From assembly GCA_028564925.1 (NCBI GenBank), contig CM053029.1:30032438-30096437 (forward strand): a stretch of 64,000 bases of DNA, in the 5' to 3' direction. Position numbers and translations under genes: made by a program. Positions within the stretch are counted from its first letter, which is position 1. Each line of letters opens with the position of its first letter. Below, piece after piece: positions 23,858 through 35,083 of the stretch. Source of the stretch: Lithobates sylvaticus. Lineage: Eukaryota; Chordata; Amphibia; Anura; Ranidae. Under the pieces are notes generated by a model. The model was given only the letters and a program-made list of their open reading frames with translations. It ran no database searches and was not told where the DNA came from.

Positions 23858-25025
23858 TCACTCTCTTGTCTTCCTTGTACGCTTCCTTCCACGCCGTGGT
23901 GCTGGTGCTGGTGGGGTGGCAGAAGGAGGAGGAGGAGGCGGAGCAAGGTCACTCTCGCAAACATGTGTGAGGGGAGTCATCTCCCCAGCCATCCCCTCAT
24001 TTAGTATTTTGAGGATGACCTCCTCACACATGCTGCGTTGCCCCGCCTCCATACCCGTAAATTTACTGCCAACCAAGGAGGCAAAGGCCTCCTCGTAGGT
24101 GGGTGTGGCATAGAGGGAGGCTGAGGCATCTCTGATCAGCTGGAGCGCTGACTCTCCCACCTCCCCCATGTTTTTCGCCCTTCTGTAGGGAAGGCGGAGG
24201 GGAGAGACTTGGGAGACAGTCAGGCTCCTACGCCTACCCCCCTCTTGGCTGCCACTACCCCCTGCCTCCTCCTGACTGCCACCTTCCACAGCCACCTCCT
24301 GGCTGAGGTCTTCCTGTGTCTGAAAAAGGGACATAGTTTCAGTTATTTGTTCATCAAACACACACAATTCTCATCTAGTGACTGTTGCAAAATGTTTACA
24401 AATAGAAAACCATACAATTCTCTGCCCTGCAGTTTAGATTCTTCCCAAAAATGTCTCCAACACCACTGTCTGTTGATATGTCAATCACGTTAGGAACTAA
24501 GCAATTGGGGATCCTGAATTAACTGAACATCATTCATTATTCCCCAAACTGGTTACAAAACTACTATACCTGGAACAAGCTGGGCACCTGCACATATTCC
24601 ATACTGGAAGGCCCAGGTTGGTCCTCGGAAGCCTCATCAGGGGTGGCGTGCGTGGAAGGACGCGTGCAAGGAAGAGTCGAGAGTGACTTCCTGACAGTAG
24701 CCTGGTCTTTGAGAAAGTGGAGCCTCTCATAGTACCAGAGCGTGGGGACATGGACATCAGCTGCTGCAGCTCCAGATGCTAGTGACTTCCGGACCTTATT
24801 GCGCTCCCGGAAATAGGTACTCTTCATGTTGTTGATCTTCACTTTTAAGTTTGCCACGGTTGCCATGGGCAGGGTAGGCTTTACAAATGCCACAAGTTTC
24901 AGCAGGGCTGCGTACCTCTTTGGTCTGTTGCTATAATCCCTGTGTTTCGCCTGCCATAAGAGGGGGAATTGCCGGTATTTATCAATGAAGAGGGGTAGAA
25001 AGCTCACGTCGTAGAAGGCCTCCAT
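23858..25025 (-). CDS. Harbinger MADF/BESS-like DNA-binding protein (2 coding exons)
   Basis: Exon 1 runs 25025-24570 (152 codons), with donor CAG|GTATAG. Exon 2 runs 24319-23858, with acceptor TTTTTCAG|ACACAG. Phase is 0 and the joined protein is 305 aa. Residues about 10-105 form a MADF (Myb/SANT-like trihelix) domain: FIDKYRQFPLLW at the start, YAALLKLVAFV, VKINNMKSTYFRERNKVRKS, and LWYYERLHFLKDQ at the end. The tail ends in a BESS-like helix pair (FASLVGSKFTGM, RSMCEEVILKILNE) and a Pro-rich, Arg/Lys-rich terminus. The ATG at 25025 was chosen because an acceptor (TGTCTTGCAG) lies just upstream at 25031, implying a noncoding first exon, possibly ending at the AAG|GTACAA donor near 25157. 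AATAAA (minus) lies at 23596-23591. Known role of the family partner: binds the transposon ends and helps the nuclease act in the nucleus. Confidence 0.85.
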
Positions 25026-25030
25026 CACCT

Positions 25031-25337
25031 CTGCAAGACACAACGCCACACCAAACAATATAAATAATGTCAGCCTAAACTCTCCTAATCTTCTCCATAA
25101 AGAAGCCTCAAGTTCTAATCAGTCTAGGCTAGTTATGTACCAACGTCAAATTGTACCTTCGTTTGTAGCGATCGTCTCGTGCGTGAGCTTTCTCTCCCCT
25201 CGTCTCCCAGATCGTGGCTACGACACAGGCGTGTGACGTTTTATATACAGTGTGCATGCGTCAAACTCCGCCCGCCCCTGACGATCTTTCTCGTCTATTC
25301 CCCACCCCTTCTCTTTACGGCGCAGTGGGGAGGGCAC
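25031..25337. promoter_or_regulatory. Divergent promoter region of the two Harbinger DNA-binding genes
   Basis: About 300 bp separate the MADF-gene acceptor (minus) from the Myb-gene start (plus). It contains a plus-strand TATA-like TTTTATATACAG (about 25231), a plausible minus-strand 5' untranslated exon ending at AAG|GTACAATTT (about 25157) and CG-containing motifs (CGATCGTC, CGTGCG). The head-to-head layout implies shared regulation; this is inference from layout and motifs only. Confidence 0.5.
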
Positions 25338-26584
25338 ATGGCGGGGACACAGCAGGTGCGCCCCAAATATCCCCCCAACGAGGAGGAGGACGAAAGTCCG
25401 GAGGCAGAAACGTCCCGATCCTGGAGCCTGAAATTCAAGGCCTCAAATATGTCATTTGGAGAAATGTTGGAGATGGTGGACATATTAAAGAGGAGCGACT
25501 ATGATGGGAAGTATGGGCCTTACCTCAACCCCAATGTCCGCAAGGCCAAGATCATGTCTAAAGTTGTGAGAAGGCTGTACAATAATTTTGGGGTACAACG
25601 ATCCAAGGAGCAACTGAGGAAACGCTGGTCAGACCTGAAACTGAGGGAGGCCGATCAGTACAGAAAGATCAAGCGAATTCTTCAAAAAAGTAAGTAGTTG
25701 TGTTTTGTGTTTGATTTCTTGCTTGCATACTGCTCCATGTGGTTTGATTTTTACAAAGTTGTACATTCCAAAATGGCCACTTTCATGTTCGTCTGTGCAT
25801 TCGCTCGTACTCAGCCTCGATCTTTCTGCCACTGTCATGGTCGTGTGTGTGTCCATTCGATCGTACGCAACCTCGAACGTTCGGCCACTTATAATACGTG
25901 GTTTGGTGTTTTTTTTGGGAAAGGAAGTTTGTTCTCACTAGAAATGTCATCAAGAATGTAAAGCCAATTTATTCAATGTAAAGGAGAGGTCACCCAGTAG
26001 CTGTTTACCCATCTGGACTCTAGAGCACTAGTGCTGGGACACCCAAACCCCCTTTTTATTAGGCTTTTCCACACATGTGCTCCAGTGGATACTAGAGGGG
26101 TGTCTCCATCACACAAACTTCTACCAAAAAGCTAGTCAGTTTAGCACCTTTACAAAGTGACTACATTCATGTAGTTGGCATTTGTAACTGGCCAAACTAA
26201 AATAGTGTCCGTCACTTTCAACCAATGTTTGTCATTTCCTATTTCTGCCCTCAATAGATTGTGTTGCTAAATCTTCCTTTTGTACATTCTCATAGGGGAG
26301 CGAAAACTTGGGCCGTCTGAGGAAACCCCCAAACCAACACCTCCCAAAAAAGGGGAAAGAGCAGAAGCAGAGGAGGAGGAGGAGGAAGGAGAGATCATCG
26401 AACTTGGAGAAATTGTCACCACAACAGGTGAGTGTGGGAGAACACAGCTACTGGTAAGCTAATCCATGTATGGCTGCCTCATTTCCAACACCCCATTTTT
26501 GTTTGTTTGTGGTTTTTAGGTGACGTGGATGTTGTGGAAGAAAAATCGCACTTTACCACAGAGAGTGCCCACGTACTCATCTGA
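25338..26584 (+). CDS. Harbinger Myb/SANT-like protein (3 exons)
   Basis: Exons 25338-25689, 26296-26427 and 26520-26584 join in frame (phases 1 and 1) at A|GTAAGT...CTCATAG|GG and CAG|GTGAGT...TTTTTAG|GT, giving 182 aa. After an acidic leader (MAGTQQVRPKYPPNEEEDES), residues about 38-117 form a Myb/SANT-like trihelix domain: MSFGEMLEMVDILK, then KAKIMSKVVRRLYNNFGV, then KEQLRKRWSDLKLREADQY. Exon 2 encodes a Pro/Lys then Glu-rich linker and exon 3 a short acidic tail ending HVLI. The start was chosen as the first ATG that leads into the domain with no in-frame upstream ATG after the TATA-like site. Likely binds element DNA or the partner proteins. Confidence 0.82.
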
Positions 26585-26624
26585 GAGATAATGGTCTGCA
26601 ATAGAGATCTAGATTACATAAAGC

Positions 26625-26673
26625 AAAACATCAATGATGTTCAAAAAAAATTTAAGAACATCATTGATGTTTT
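26625..26673. other. Perfect 18-bp stem-loop after the Myb-like gene
   Basis: AAAACATCAATGATGTTC at 26625-26642 and its exact complement at 26656-26673 flank a 13-base A/T loop, 41 bases past the stop codon. It may form in the 3' untranslated part of the transcript. No classical AATAAA was found close by, so how this gene ends is unresolved. Confidence 0.6.
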
Positions 26674-26755
26674 AGGAAAAATATGAAAACGCACCAAGTA
26701 ATTAACACACATTTGTGCCAGCTTCTGAACACATTTGCAACTTAAAAACTGTGTG

Positions 26756-27003
26756 AAATTTGGAACATGCACACATTGTGTCCACATGTGCTAGCTCCCA
26801 TCATGGTGGATGAATGCCAACGTTTTTTTGGGGGTGCAAACACTTTACGAACTACGAAAGTGGTTGTGGTGAAGGGGTTGCACCCCCAAAAAACGTCCAT
26901 TCATCCCCATGATGGAAAATGGCACTTTTGAAGCTTCTAGGCATGTGTTTTACCATCTAATGACCATTTTCAGACCCAAATTGTGTGCATGTTCCAAATT
27001 TCC
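26756..27003. repeat. Imperfect inverted repeat, about 250 bp
   Basis: The outer arms AAATTTGGAACATGCACACA and TGTGTGCATGTTCCAAATTT match, and the inner arms (ATCATGGTGGATGAAT...CGTTTTTTTGGGGGTGCAA and TTGCACCCCC...CATTCATCCCCATGAT) pair again around 26845-26875. It looks like a small foldback MITE or a structured element between the convergent Myb-like and nuclease genes. The rest of the 26585-27760 spacer holds nothing else recognised. Confidence 0.6.
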
Positions 27004-27760
27004 ACTTTTCGGGGGTGACCCCCCCATGTGATGAAGGCAAGATCAAACACACTTTGAACATATAGTCATGTCTGATCTTGTCTTCACTTTACAAAGTTGA
27101 ACTTTCCTAGTTCATAGGTTCTGGTTAGCTCCATGCCTGGTTTTACCAATTGCGGAATGTTTGTAAACAATGTTGTAAATAACCAAGATGTTGTCAGTTT
27201 TGGCGTGAAGATTGTAAACGCACTTGTGAATGTTTTCCAAGTAAACTTTTTTATTTTTCAAAATGTGTGGCTTCCTTATTTAAAAAACACAATGCATTAT
27301 GTATGTAAAATGTAAAGGATATGGGGGGCAATGGGTGTTATTTACTAAAGGCAAATCCACTTTGCACTGCAATTGTCTTGCCCAGGGAACTTTTTCAATG
27401 CACTTGTAGAGCATAGCGGATTTGACTTATGTAAATGACACCCACAGTGCTTTGTACGAAAACACGGAGCACAGCATTTTTGAGAATACACACATGTCAG
27501 ACCTGGTGATGAAAAGGAGTATTTTGGGTGTCAGTTATGCAGTACAAACCTTCTCTAGACCAAAGATTAGGAAGCAAACACACAACATGAGAATAATCTT
27601 TTTGGGAAGAAGAGACTGTTACCTCCTTTTGCCCAGAAAGTGCATTCCCACTGTCGAAGGCAAAGGGAAAAAATGTCAAGGTAAAATAAGCTAAAAAGAA
27701 GACTGAAATGACAAGAAATCATAGGTTGGTTAAAATATCAGATTTATTAAAAAATGCCTC

Positions 27761-29904
27761 TCACACATCGTCAGGCAGAGCAATGGCCCCCCTACCCACA
27801 AAGTACTCCATATATTGCTCGCGGACCACGCGGGCATTTAGAGGGGGCAAGCCTGGACGTGCCACTTGAAGGGCTGTGAGGTCCGCATTTGGAGGGCCCT
27901 CCACATCTGGGCCAACGGGCACCACATAGTTCCTGTTATGTCTTTTGAGGAAGTTGTGCAATATGCAACAGGCAAGAACTATGTGGTTCAGTTTGTATTC
28001 CGCCAAGTTAAATGCCGTCAGGAACAGGCGGAAGCGGCTGGCCAGGATGCCAAAAGTGTTCTCCACCACTCTTCTGGCTCTGGACAGCCTGTAGTTGAAG
28101 ACCCTCTGGTCCGGGGTGAGGGTCCTCATCGGGAACGGCCTCATCACATGGGGAGTCAACGCAAACGCTTCATCTGCGACAAAGACGAAGGGGAGTCCTT
28201 CGGCATTCTCCTCTGGAGGTGGCAAGCACAGACTGCCACTTTGGAGACGCCAGTAGAACTCCGTGTGCGTAATGGCACCACCATCCGAGATCCGGCCGTT
28301 CATCCCCACGTCCACATACATAAACTCGTATGTTGCCGACACCACCGCCAACATCACTACACTATTAAACCCTTTATAATTATAATAGTAGGACCCCGAG
28401 TTGGGCGGTGGGACGATGCGGACGTGTTTCCCATCAATTGCCCCTCCGCAGTTAGGAAAGTCCCAACGGCTGGCAAAGTGGGAGGCCACAGTCTGCCATT
28501 CCTGTGGCGTGGAAGGGAACTGTGGAGTGAAACAAGTAAAAAAAAATTAGTCACTTTGCACTTAAACATTGCAAGCAGATTAGACAATCAACATCTTGGA
28601 ACAAGAGCATTGTATAAAATTGGAGGCTGGAAAGTATTTGCACAGAAAAGTAGAGGCTCCCCTTCACAGATTACTCACCCCCCATCAATCCCCCCACTTC
28701 TGATGGGCCATTGACAATAACTAGGGTTTTGGGGGGGGACAGGTAACCCTCTGCACTTCATTGATTGGCAAATGGCTCAATAATGTGTGCTAGTTTGGCC
28801 AGACCCTCTGTACTTAACACTATTGGCAGCCCCCAGGAAAGATAAAATAACATTTCAACCCCCCCCCCCCCCCCAAAAAAAGGCAGGCACATTGTGACAT
28901 TCTGAAATTACCAAGCAAGCTAATAGGAGGGAAAGAAGACAAAAAATTAGGAAATGGAATGTATGGAGGCAGCCCCTTGCACTACATGCTTTGCTGAATT
29001 CATCCCTAAAGAGGTAGGTATATAGTGTGTATGGACCTTGGGAAAGCCAGCAGATAAAGGATTGGTACCATCTGACAGAGCAGTTGGGGGAGGGGGTTCC
29101 TAATGAGTTTGCCACCCCCCCCCCCACCAAAAAAAAAAAAAATTCTAAAGGGGCTCTACATGAAGTAAAACACACAGCAAACATTTGTGCATATTTTAGG
29201 GGGTGTTTGGGGGCAAACAATACTATGCAGCAGACAAAAGACATTGATTAAGTGACTAGGCCATAGGTGTCTATTGGGGCAGAAGAGCATGCTGGGGAGG
29301 TAAGTGAAGGGAAAAATGCATGAAGGAGAAAAGGGGCACAGCATATTAGAACATATTGCAATCATGGTAATTAGGGAAGGAGGTCAAAAATAGAAGACAT
29401 TAGCAAACAGAGCATACATAGAAGGGAATAGTCAAGTAGAAATGTTACCTTAATATAGTCCTCCTGCAGGACCTGAATGATGGCAGAACAGGTCTCTGGA
29501 ATAATGATTCCCAGGGCCTGGGGAGAGATACCTGAAGAGAACTTCAAATCCTGAAGACTTCTCCCTGTCGCCAAGTACCTCAACGTGGCAACAAGCCTCT
29601 GCTCCGGAGTAATGGCTTGTCTCATGCAGGTATCCTGCCGGCTGATAAAGGGGGTCAGCAAAGCCAAAAGACGGTGAAAATCGGGGTCCGTCATCCTGAG
29701 AAAGTTCCTGAAATCATCAGGATTATTCTCCCGGATCTCACGAAGCAAAGGCATGTGCGAGAATTGGTCACGCTGAAGCAACCAATTCTTGGTCCACATA
29801 CTCCTCGTCACTCTGTTCATGGATGGGTCTTGGCTCAAAGCTAAAAGCCCGACACCAATTCCGCGTACAGCACGAACTCGGCGACGAGTACGCACGGGAA
29901 ACAT
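27761..29904 (-). CDS. Harbinger DDE nuclease (HARBI1-like transposase, 2 exons)
   Basis: Exon 1 runs 29904-29449 (152 codons) with donor AAG|GTAACA. Exon 2 runs 28519-27761 with acceptor CTCCACAG|TTCCC. Phase is 0 and the protein is 404 aa, somewhat longer than the about 350 aa of vertebrate HARBI1. Residues about 60-150 carry the helical N-terminal region (FRNFLRMTDPDFHRLLALL, PEQRLVATLRYLATGRS, FSSGISPQALGII). The DDE_4 nuclease follows: AIDGKHVRI (D181), FVADEAFAL (D268) and RRVVENTFGILASRFR (E305), with 36 residues between the second D and the E, and the CCILHNFLK motif near the end. An in-frame TGA stands just before the ATG at 29904. A minus-strand AATAAA is at 27748-27743. Cuts and joins the element at TWA sites; no defect seen. 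Confidence 0.92.
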
Positions 29905-30421
29905 CGCTCACAAGGTCACAAAAGGTCGGCTGGTCAGAACGGACAAACAGAAAGCACCGATAAACAGCAAGGCCTGAAAGAACGAAATGAATACCAGCAA
30001 CGAGCAGACAATAAGCAGTGCAAATCAAAGCGTCCTATATCAAGATATAGGCCGCAATGACCAACAAATGCGAACTGACTACACGCACTAATAAACAGAT
30101 ACGCACGACAAGCACAAACTGAAGAGCAGTAACGATCTGAGTCAGAAAACTGAGAAGCGCGAATCTTAAGTCACCAAACTTCGACTAACTCTCGATAAAC
30201 ACGGGATCAGCAGAAGGAGCCCAACGGGTGCCTGACGTGGTGCTGAACTTCCCTTTTGTAATCTCGTGGATGACGACTTACGTCACGAAGTTCTTCCGGA
30301 CCGGATATTCCGACAACGTAGTCCGACCGTGTGTACGCAACACCAACATCGGACAAAGTACGACGGACAAAATCCGACCGACCTGGTCCGCGGATTGTCC
30401 GACCGTGTGTATGGGGCTTTA

Positions 30422-31126
30422 GGCTGTATGATTCCAGATACAGAAGTGCGGACTTGGTCTGTATATTTGGTGGCATCAATAGGCTTACTGATTGGGGATT
30501 CTATCTTGTTGCATTCAAGGCTAAATCACCCACATGTGATCAGAGGAGAAGGAAGCAGGTAGAGGTGCATGGTATACCCTGGGCATGGTCTCTGAAATCC
30601 AGGCACAGGGATGGAATTGTGTGTTTTTTGTCATTTTGGCAGATTTATATGTGTGATTAGACTCAATATTTATATAGAAGGGTCTCCCATTTGTCTATGC
30701 AAGTTGAGGGACGAATTGACGATAGGGTCTCTGTGTACAAATTAGAGACTTTGCTGCCAAGTCAGAGCCCTGCAATACCGCTGGACACCCCTTGCCTGTA
30801 CTGCATCCATCCTGAAGATACCGGAAAGGAGAAGATACTGAAGATACATAATGGTGACATGGAAGCTGTCGCTGAAGAAGGATGGTGGTGTGTTAGTGGC
30901 AAAGCGGCACGTGTTGGGAAGCACAACGCGGTAAGACCATTATGGACTGTTCCATAGGAGCTGTTTCTGCACATGTTGTAAAAACACAACACGTTAAGAC
31001 GTTTAAGGACTGTTCTATAGGTGCTGGTTCGGAAACACATGTTGGGGACAAAACAGTTATGGACTGTTCAATAGGAGCCGTGTCTGAAGAAGGGTGGTAT
31101 GCGCCTTTTAGGCGCAAAGCGGCATA
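30422..31126 (+). pseudogene. Proviral 3' interior: membrane-anchor-like stretch and short tandem repeats
   Basis: The provirus resumes after the Harbinger duplication. The first about 130 bp encode a hydrophobic stretch (VYLVASIGLLIGDSILL) that resembles an envelope membrane anchor. From about 30935 to 31090 a motif GGACTGTTC(C/T/A)ATAGG(A/T)GC recurs three times at about 65-70 bp spacing. A GAAGAAGG motif plus hairpin (31083-31132) abuts the 3' LTR. Fossil, broken. Confidence 0.45.
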
Positions 31127-31724
31127 TGTTGGATTCAATATGAACTGTAACATGTAATCACACATCGGTTCATTCCCAATACCTTTCTGGAGAACAGGAT
31201 GCACTCCCCCGGTTGGAATGTAGCCAGTTAAACAACTATGTTATAGCTATGAGAGCTGATCTGCATTACAATGCTTATTCTGATCTGTCTATGAGATAAG
31301 CAAGCTTCAAAAGAGACTATTGCTGCTAAGATGGCTATGGATATCTATTGGATGGAAGGCAAATGGGGGTGGCTATGAGTGGGCGTGTATGTTTGAATGA
31401 AAGGTCACACACACAGGAGATTCAGTCTCTGTTTGCTGGGAAGCCCTGACATGAGGCTGTGTCTCTGACAACCTGATGATTCGGCCATCTTGAGGCCTGA
31501 CCATGTGGACATTTCTCTTTTCCATCCAGAGCATCAAGCCATGAGGACGTGCTAAGTATATCATTGTATTATATTGTTACTGTATGCTATGTAATTTTGT
31601 AACCCCCTTTTTATACATGTTAGCTTTCTTATTTCCTTGGGAAATAAATGAGATTTAATTATTCTTAAGCCGTGTGTTTGGTTTTCATAACTAACGTTGT
31701 ATTATTGTGATATTAACAGTAGCA
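31127..31724 (+). repeat. 3' LTR of the endogenous retrovirus
   Basis: A 598-bp LTR with the same TGTTGGATTC start and GTAGCA end as the copy at 10370, followed by CCAAG (31725-31729), the partner of the CCAAG before the 5' LTR. It is in the same orientation and differs at about ten positions. The sequence after CCAAG continues the repeat interrupted at 10364. Confidence 0.88.
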
Positions 31725-31729
31725 CCAAG

Positions 31730-31892
31730 TGTCTCCTCTTTAAACTTTTAGTGCAAAGAAGTGGAATAAAGGTGCCTGCATGCAGTGTCTTTTGAGGGTG
31801 TATAGAGGGTGGACTTTTGCCCACTCACCAATCCTGATGATACCAGGCTCAAGGGAATAGGAAGTCCCAGAATAAGCCCCTGTAGAATCAGT
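31730..31892 (-). mobile_element. Old LTR-type repeat R, second piece
   Basis: Directly after the provirus, TGTCTCCTCTTTAAAC and GGTGCCTGCATGCAGTG match TTTCTCCTATGAAGG and GGTGTCTACATGCAGTG at about 47717-47781 of the solo LTR R2, in the same order that stopped at 10364. The piece is cut at 31892 by the second LTR element. Confidence 0.55.
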
Positions 31893-32037
31893 TGTGACGG
31901 GAGGGCCCGTGGAACCCATAATCCCTTGAAAAGTATGGGAAACCCATGTTTCAGCTCCCCATGCACCTCTTATGTCTAAGTCACCCTGTGCCATCCTGGC
32001 ACAGGGTGAGTGAGAAAATATATCTAGGATTACTTAA

Positions 32038-34115
32038 CCACTTGACCACTGGGCACTTAAACACCCTTAATAACCAAACCAATTTTCAGCTTTCGGTGCT
32101 CTCACATTTTGAATGACAATTACTCAGTCATACAACACTGTACCCATATGAAATTTTTGTCCTTTTTTTATTCAAATAGAGCTTTCTTTTGGTGTTATTT
32201 AATCACCGTTGGGTTTTTTATTTTTTGCGCTATAAAGAAAAAAGACTGAAAATTCTGTAAAAAAAAATGATTTTTTTTTCGTTTCTGTTATAAAATTTAG
32301 CAAATTTTGTAATTTTTCTTGATAAATTTTGGCCAAAATTTATACTGATACATATCTTTGGTAAAAAAATAAGTACAAATTGTGGTATTATTTGGTCTTT
32401 GTGAAAGTTATAGAGTCCACAAGCTATGGTGCCAATATCTGAAAATGTATCACACCTGAAGTACTAACAGCCTATCTCATTTCTTGAGACCCTAACATGC
32501 AAGTACAAATACCCCACAAATGACCCCTTTTTGGAAAGAAAACATTACAAGGTATTTAGAAAGAGGCATGGTGAGTTTTTTGAAGTTGTAATTTTTTACC
32601 ACAATTCTTTGCAAAATCAAGATTTTTTTTTTCACAAAATTTCACCCCAAAACACATTCTGCTATTACTCCCGACTATGGCGATACCACATGTGTGAGAC
32701 TTTTAGGCCCCCTTCAAGCGAGGCGGACTCCGATTCCACGGAGTCCGCCTCTGTCCGCCGGGTCAGCGGGAGATCTCTCCGTTGATCTCCGCTGAGCCGG
32801 CGGATGACAAGTCCCTCTCTGCTCACTGAGCAGGGAGGGGCTTGTCCAGCGCCGATGGTCTCTATGGAGAGATCGGATGAAAATAGACAGCGTGTCTGTT
32901 TTAATCAGATCTCACCCGATCCGATCCGCCAGCGATGGATCTGGACGTAGGGCCATCCGTCTGCTTTTGGCGGATTGGACCGGGTCGGATGTCAGCGGAC
33001 ATGTCTCAGCTGATGTCTGTCGCTCCATAGACCAGCATGGAGCGCCCGTTCAGGTGTGCCGTCAAAACTGACAGGCGGACCTGAACGGTCCATCAGTGTG
33101 AAAGGGGCCTTACACAGCATGGCCACATACAGAGGCCCAACATGCAGGGAGCACCATCAGGCGTTCTGAAGCACCCAGGCCAATTCTGACATTTCTCTCA
33201 ACATGTAAAAATCATAATTTATTCGCTAGAAAATTACATAGAACCCCAAAACATTATATATGTTTTTTTAGCAAAGACCCCAGAGAATACAATTGCGGTT
33301 GTTGCAACTTTTTATCTTGCACGGTACTTGCGCAGCAATTTTTCGAACGAGTTTTTTTGAGGGAAAAAAACTGTTTTGTGCTTTACAAAAGACAAAACAG
33401 TAAAGTTAGCCCAATGTTTTTGCATAATGTGAAAGATGAAGTTACGCCAAGTAAATAGATACCTAACATGTCACCCTTCAAAATTGCACACACTCGTGGA
33501 ATGGGGCCAAACTATGCTACTTAAAAATCCCCATAGGCGACGCTTTACTGGTTACATGTTTTGAGTTACAGAGGAGGTCTAGGGCCAAAATGATTGTTCT
33601 CGCTCTAACGTTCGCAGCGATACCTCACATGTATGGTTTGAACACCGTTTTCATATGTGGGATGGACTTGCGTATGCGTTCGCTTCTGCATGCGAGCACA
33701 CAGGGACAGGGGCGCTTTAAAAAAAAAAAAATTATGTTATTGTTCATTTTACTTTATTTATTTTAGCTTGACACTTTTTTCACAAAAATGTTTTTTTTGA
33801 TCACTTTTATTCCTATTACAAGGAATGTAACCATCCCTTGTAATAGGAATATGGCATGACAGGTCCTCTTTACAGTGAGATATGGGGTCAATATACAATA
33901 CCCCACATCTCACCTCTAGGCTGGAAAGGACGTCCCCTCTCGCCTACCGTAAGAACAATCAAGCAGTGAAACAGCCATTATGATCATTCTTATGGTGTAG
34001 GGAATCGCCGGCTGAAAATGCTGATATCTGAATGATGCCTGTAGCTGCAGGCATCATTCAGCTATCCCCGCACAAAGTCAAGGATGTCATATGACGGCCG
34101 GCAGGTGGGAAGTGG
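32038..34115. mobile_element. TTAA-flanked piggyBac-like repeat
   Basis: It lies between TTAA at 32034-32037 and TTAA at 34116-34119. The ends are CCACTTGACC (left) and, reverse-complemented, CCACTTCCCACC (right). It has no reading frame with a recognisable domain. A Harbinger-like MITE (32706-33109) is inserted in it. Sister copies lie at 50688-51624 (inverted), 49951-50340 (fragment) and 53230-57425 (split by a LINE). The TTAA target fits piggyBac or T2 superfamilies; which one is not settled. Confidence 0.75.
32706..33109. mobile_element. Harbinger-like MITE inside the TTAA element
   Basis: Ends are GGCCCCCTTCAAGCG (left) and, reverse-complemented, GGCCCCTTTCACACTG (right), flanked by TTA on both sides (32703-32705 and 33110-33112). 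The interior is rich in GGCGGA/TCCGCC and GATCGGAT motifs. It is non-autonomous, with end sequences different from the 22829 Harbinger element. Confidence 0.75.
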
Positions 34116-35083
34116 TTAAAACTAGAGTTGAGCGGACACCTGGATGTTCGGGTTCGGCCGAACTTCGGAAAAAGTCTGGGTTCGGGACCAAACTTGACCC
34201 GAACTCCGAACCCCATTGAAGTCAATGGGGACCCGAACTTTTGAACACTAAAATGGCTGTAAAAAAGTCATGGAAAGGGCTAGAGGGCTGAAATGTTGTT
34301 CAGAGCATGGCAAGTGCTCTGCAAACAAATGTGTATAGGGAAATAACTTAAAATAACATAAAAAAAATGAAAAATACAAATAAAATGCTGGAGGCCCCCT
34401 TCTCAGCAGAAGAGGTACAGGAAGTCATTAAGAACCTCAGAAACTTAACAGCACGATGCTGCACATATGGTGGGAATACCCCGAGTACGCACTTTCTGGA
34501 AAAAATTATTCAATTTAATGGATAAGATAGTGGGAAATTAAAATACTTGGAAATGAGAAAAAATTATAATCTTGACCTAGGAGGACGAGGTCCATATGGA
34601 GTAGGAGGTTGAGGTGGCGGTGGATGTGGCGGTGTAGGTGGAAGCGGCGATGGAGGAGGACGAGGTAGCCAACACTGGTTCAAAAATACAACAATGGCTG
34701 GGTAAGGCTAGTGGTGAATGATGTGTCGAATTCTGTCCCCCGTCGCATATTGTCCGCCCTGTACTGCGCTTGCTCAGTACGTAGGACAAGGGGATTTCTA
34801 AACTCTCCGAAGACGATGCGCGGTGACTCCAGGTTCAAGCCACATCATCCGAGGTTGAAGCCTAGCCAAGCGAGCCCGTGAGGTGCCCTGTTACTATGTG
34901 CTACCGTATGTCCACTTGGATGGTGGGGCTTGAACCTGCACTCACTGCCCAGGCGACGTTCATCTTTGGAGATTTTGTGAATCTCCTTGTCCTCCGTACT
35001 GTGCAAGCATTGCGCCTGCACAGTAAGTGGCCGGACACTAGCCGATGGCCAGACAGTTTTTGTCAGAACACCGTTATACGTGT

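Larger units (their letters stand above)
22829..30418. mobile_element. Complete three-gene PIF/Harbinger transposon
   Basis: The terminal inverted repeats are identical over 22 bp (AGCCCCATACACACGG then TCGGAC) and are flanked by TTA on both sides (22826-22828 and 30419-30421), the 3-bp TWA-type duplication of PIF/Harbinger. Subterminal TCCGA/TCGGAC motifs recur for about 250 bp on the left and 150 bp on the right. It encodes a DDE nuclease, a MADF/BESS-like protein (both minus) and a Myb/SANT-like protein (plus), each with an open frame across GT-AG introns. Nothing that would disable it was seen on reading. It interrupts env-like sequence of the provirus and is therefore younger than it. 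Confidence 0.93.

Noticed and set aside
23784-24098. Plus-strand frame across the MADF-gene second exon
   Set aside because: Antisense shadow of the BESS-like exon; no domain.
27866-28714. 282-aa plus-strand frame opposite the Harbinger nuclease
   Set aside because: Antisense shadow; the minus-strand exon has the DDE motifs and matching splice sites.
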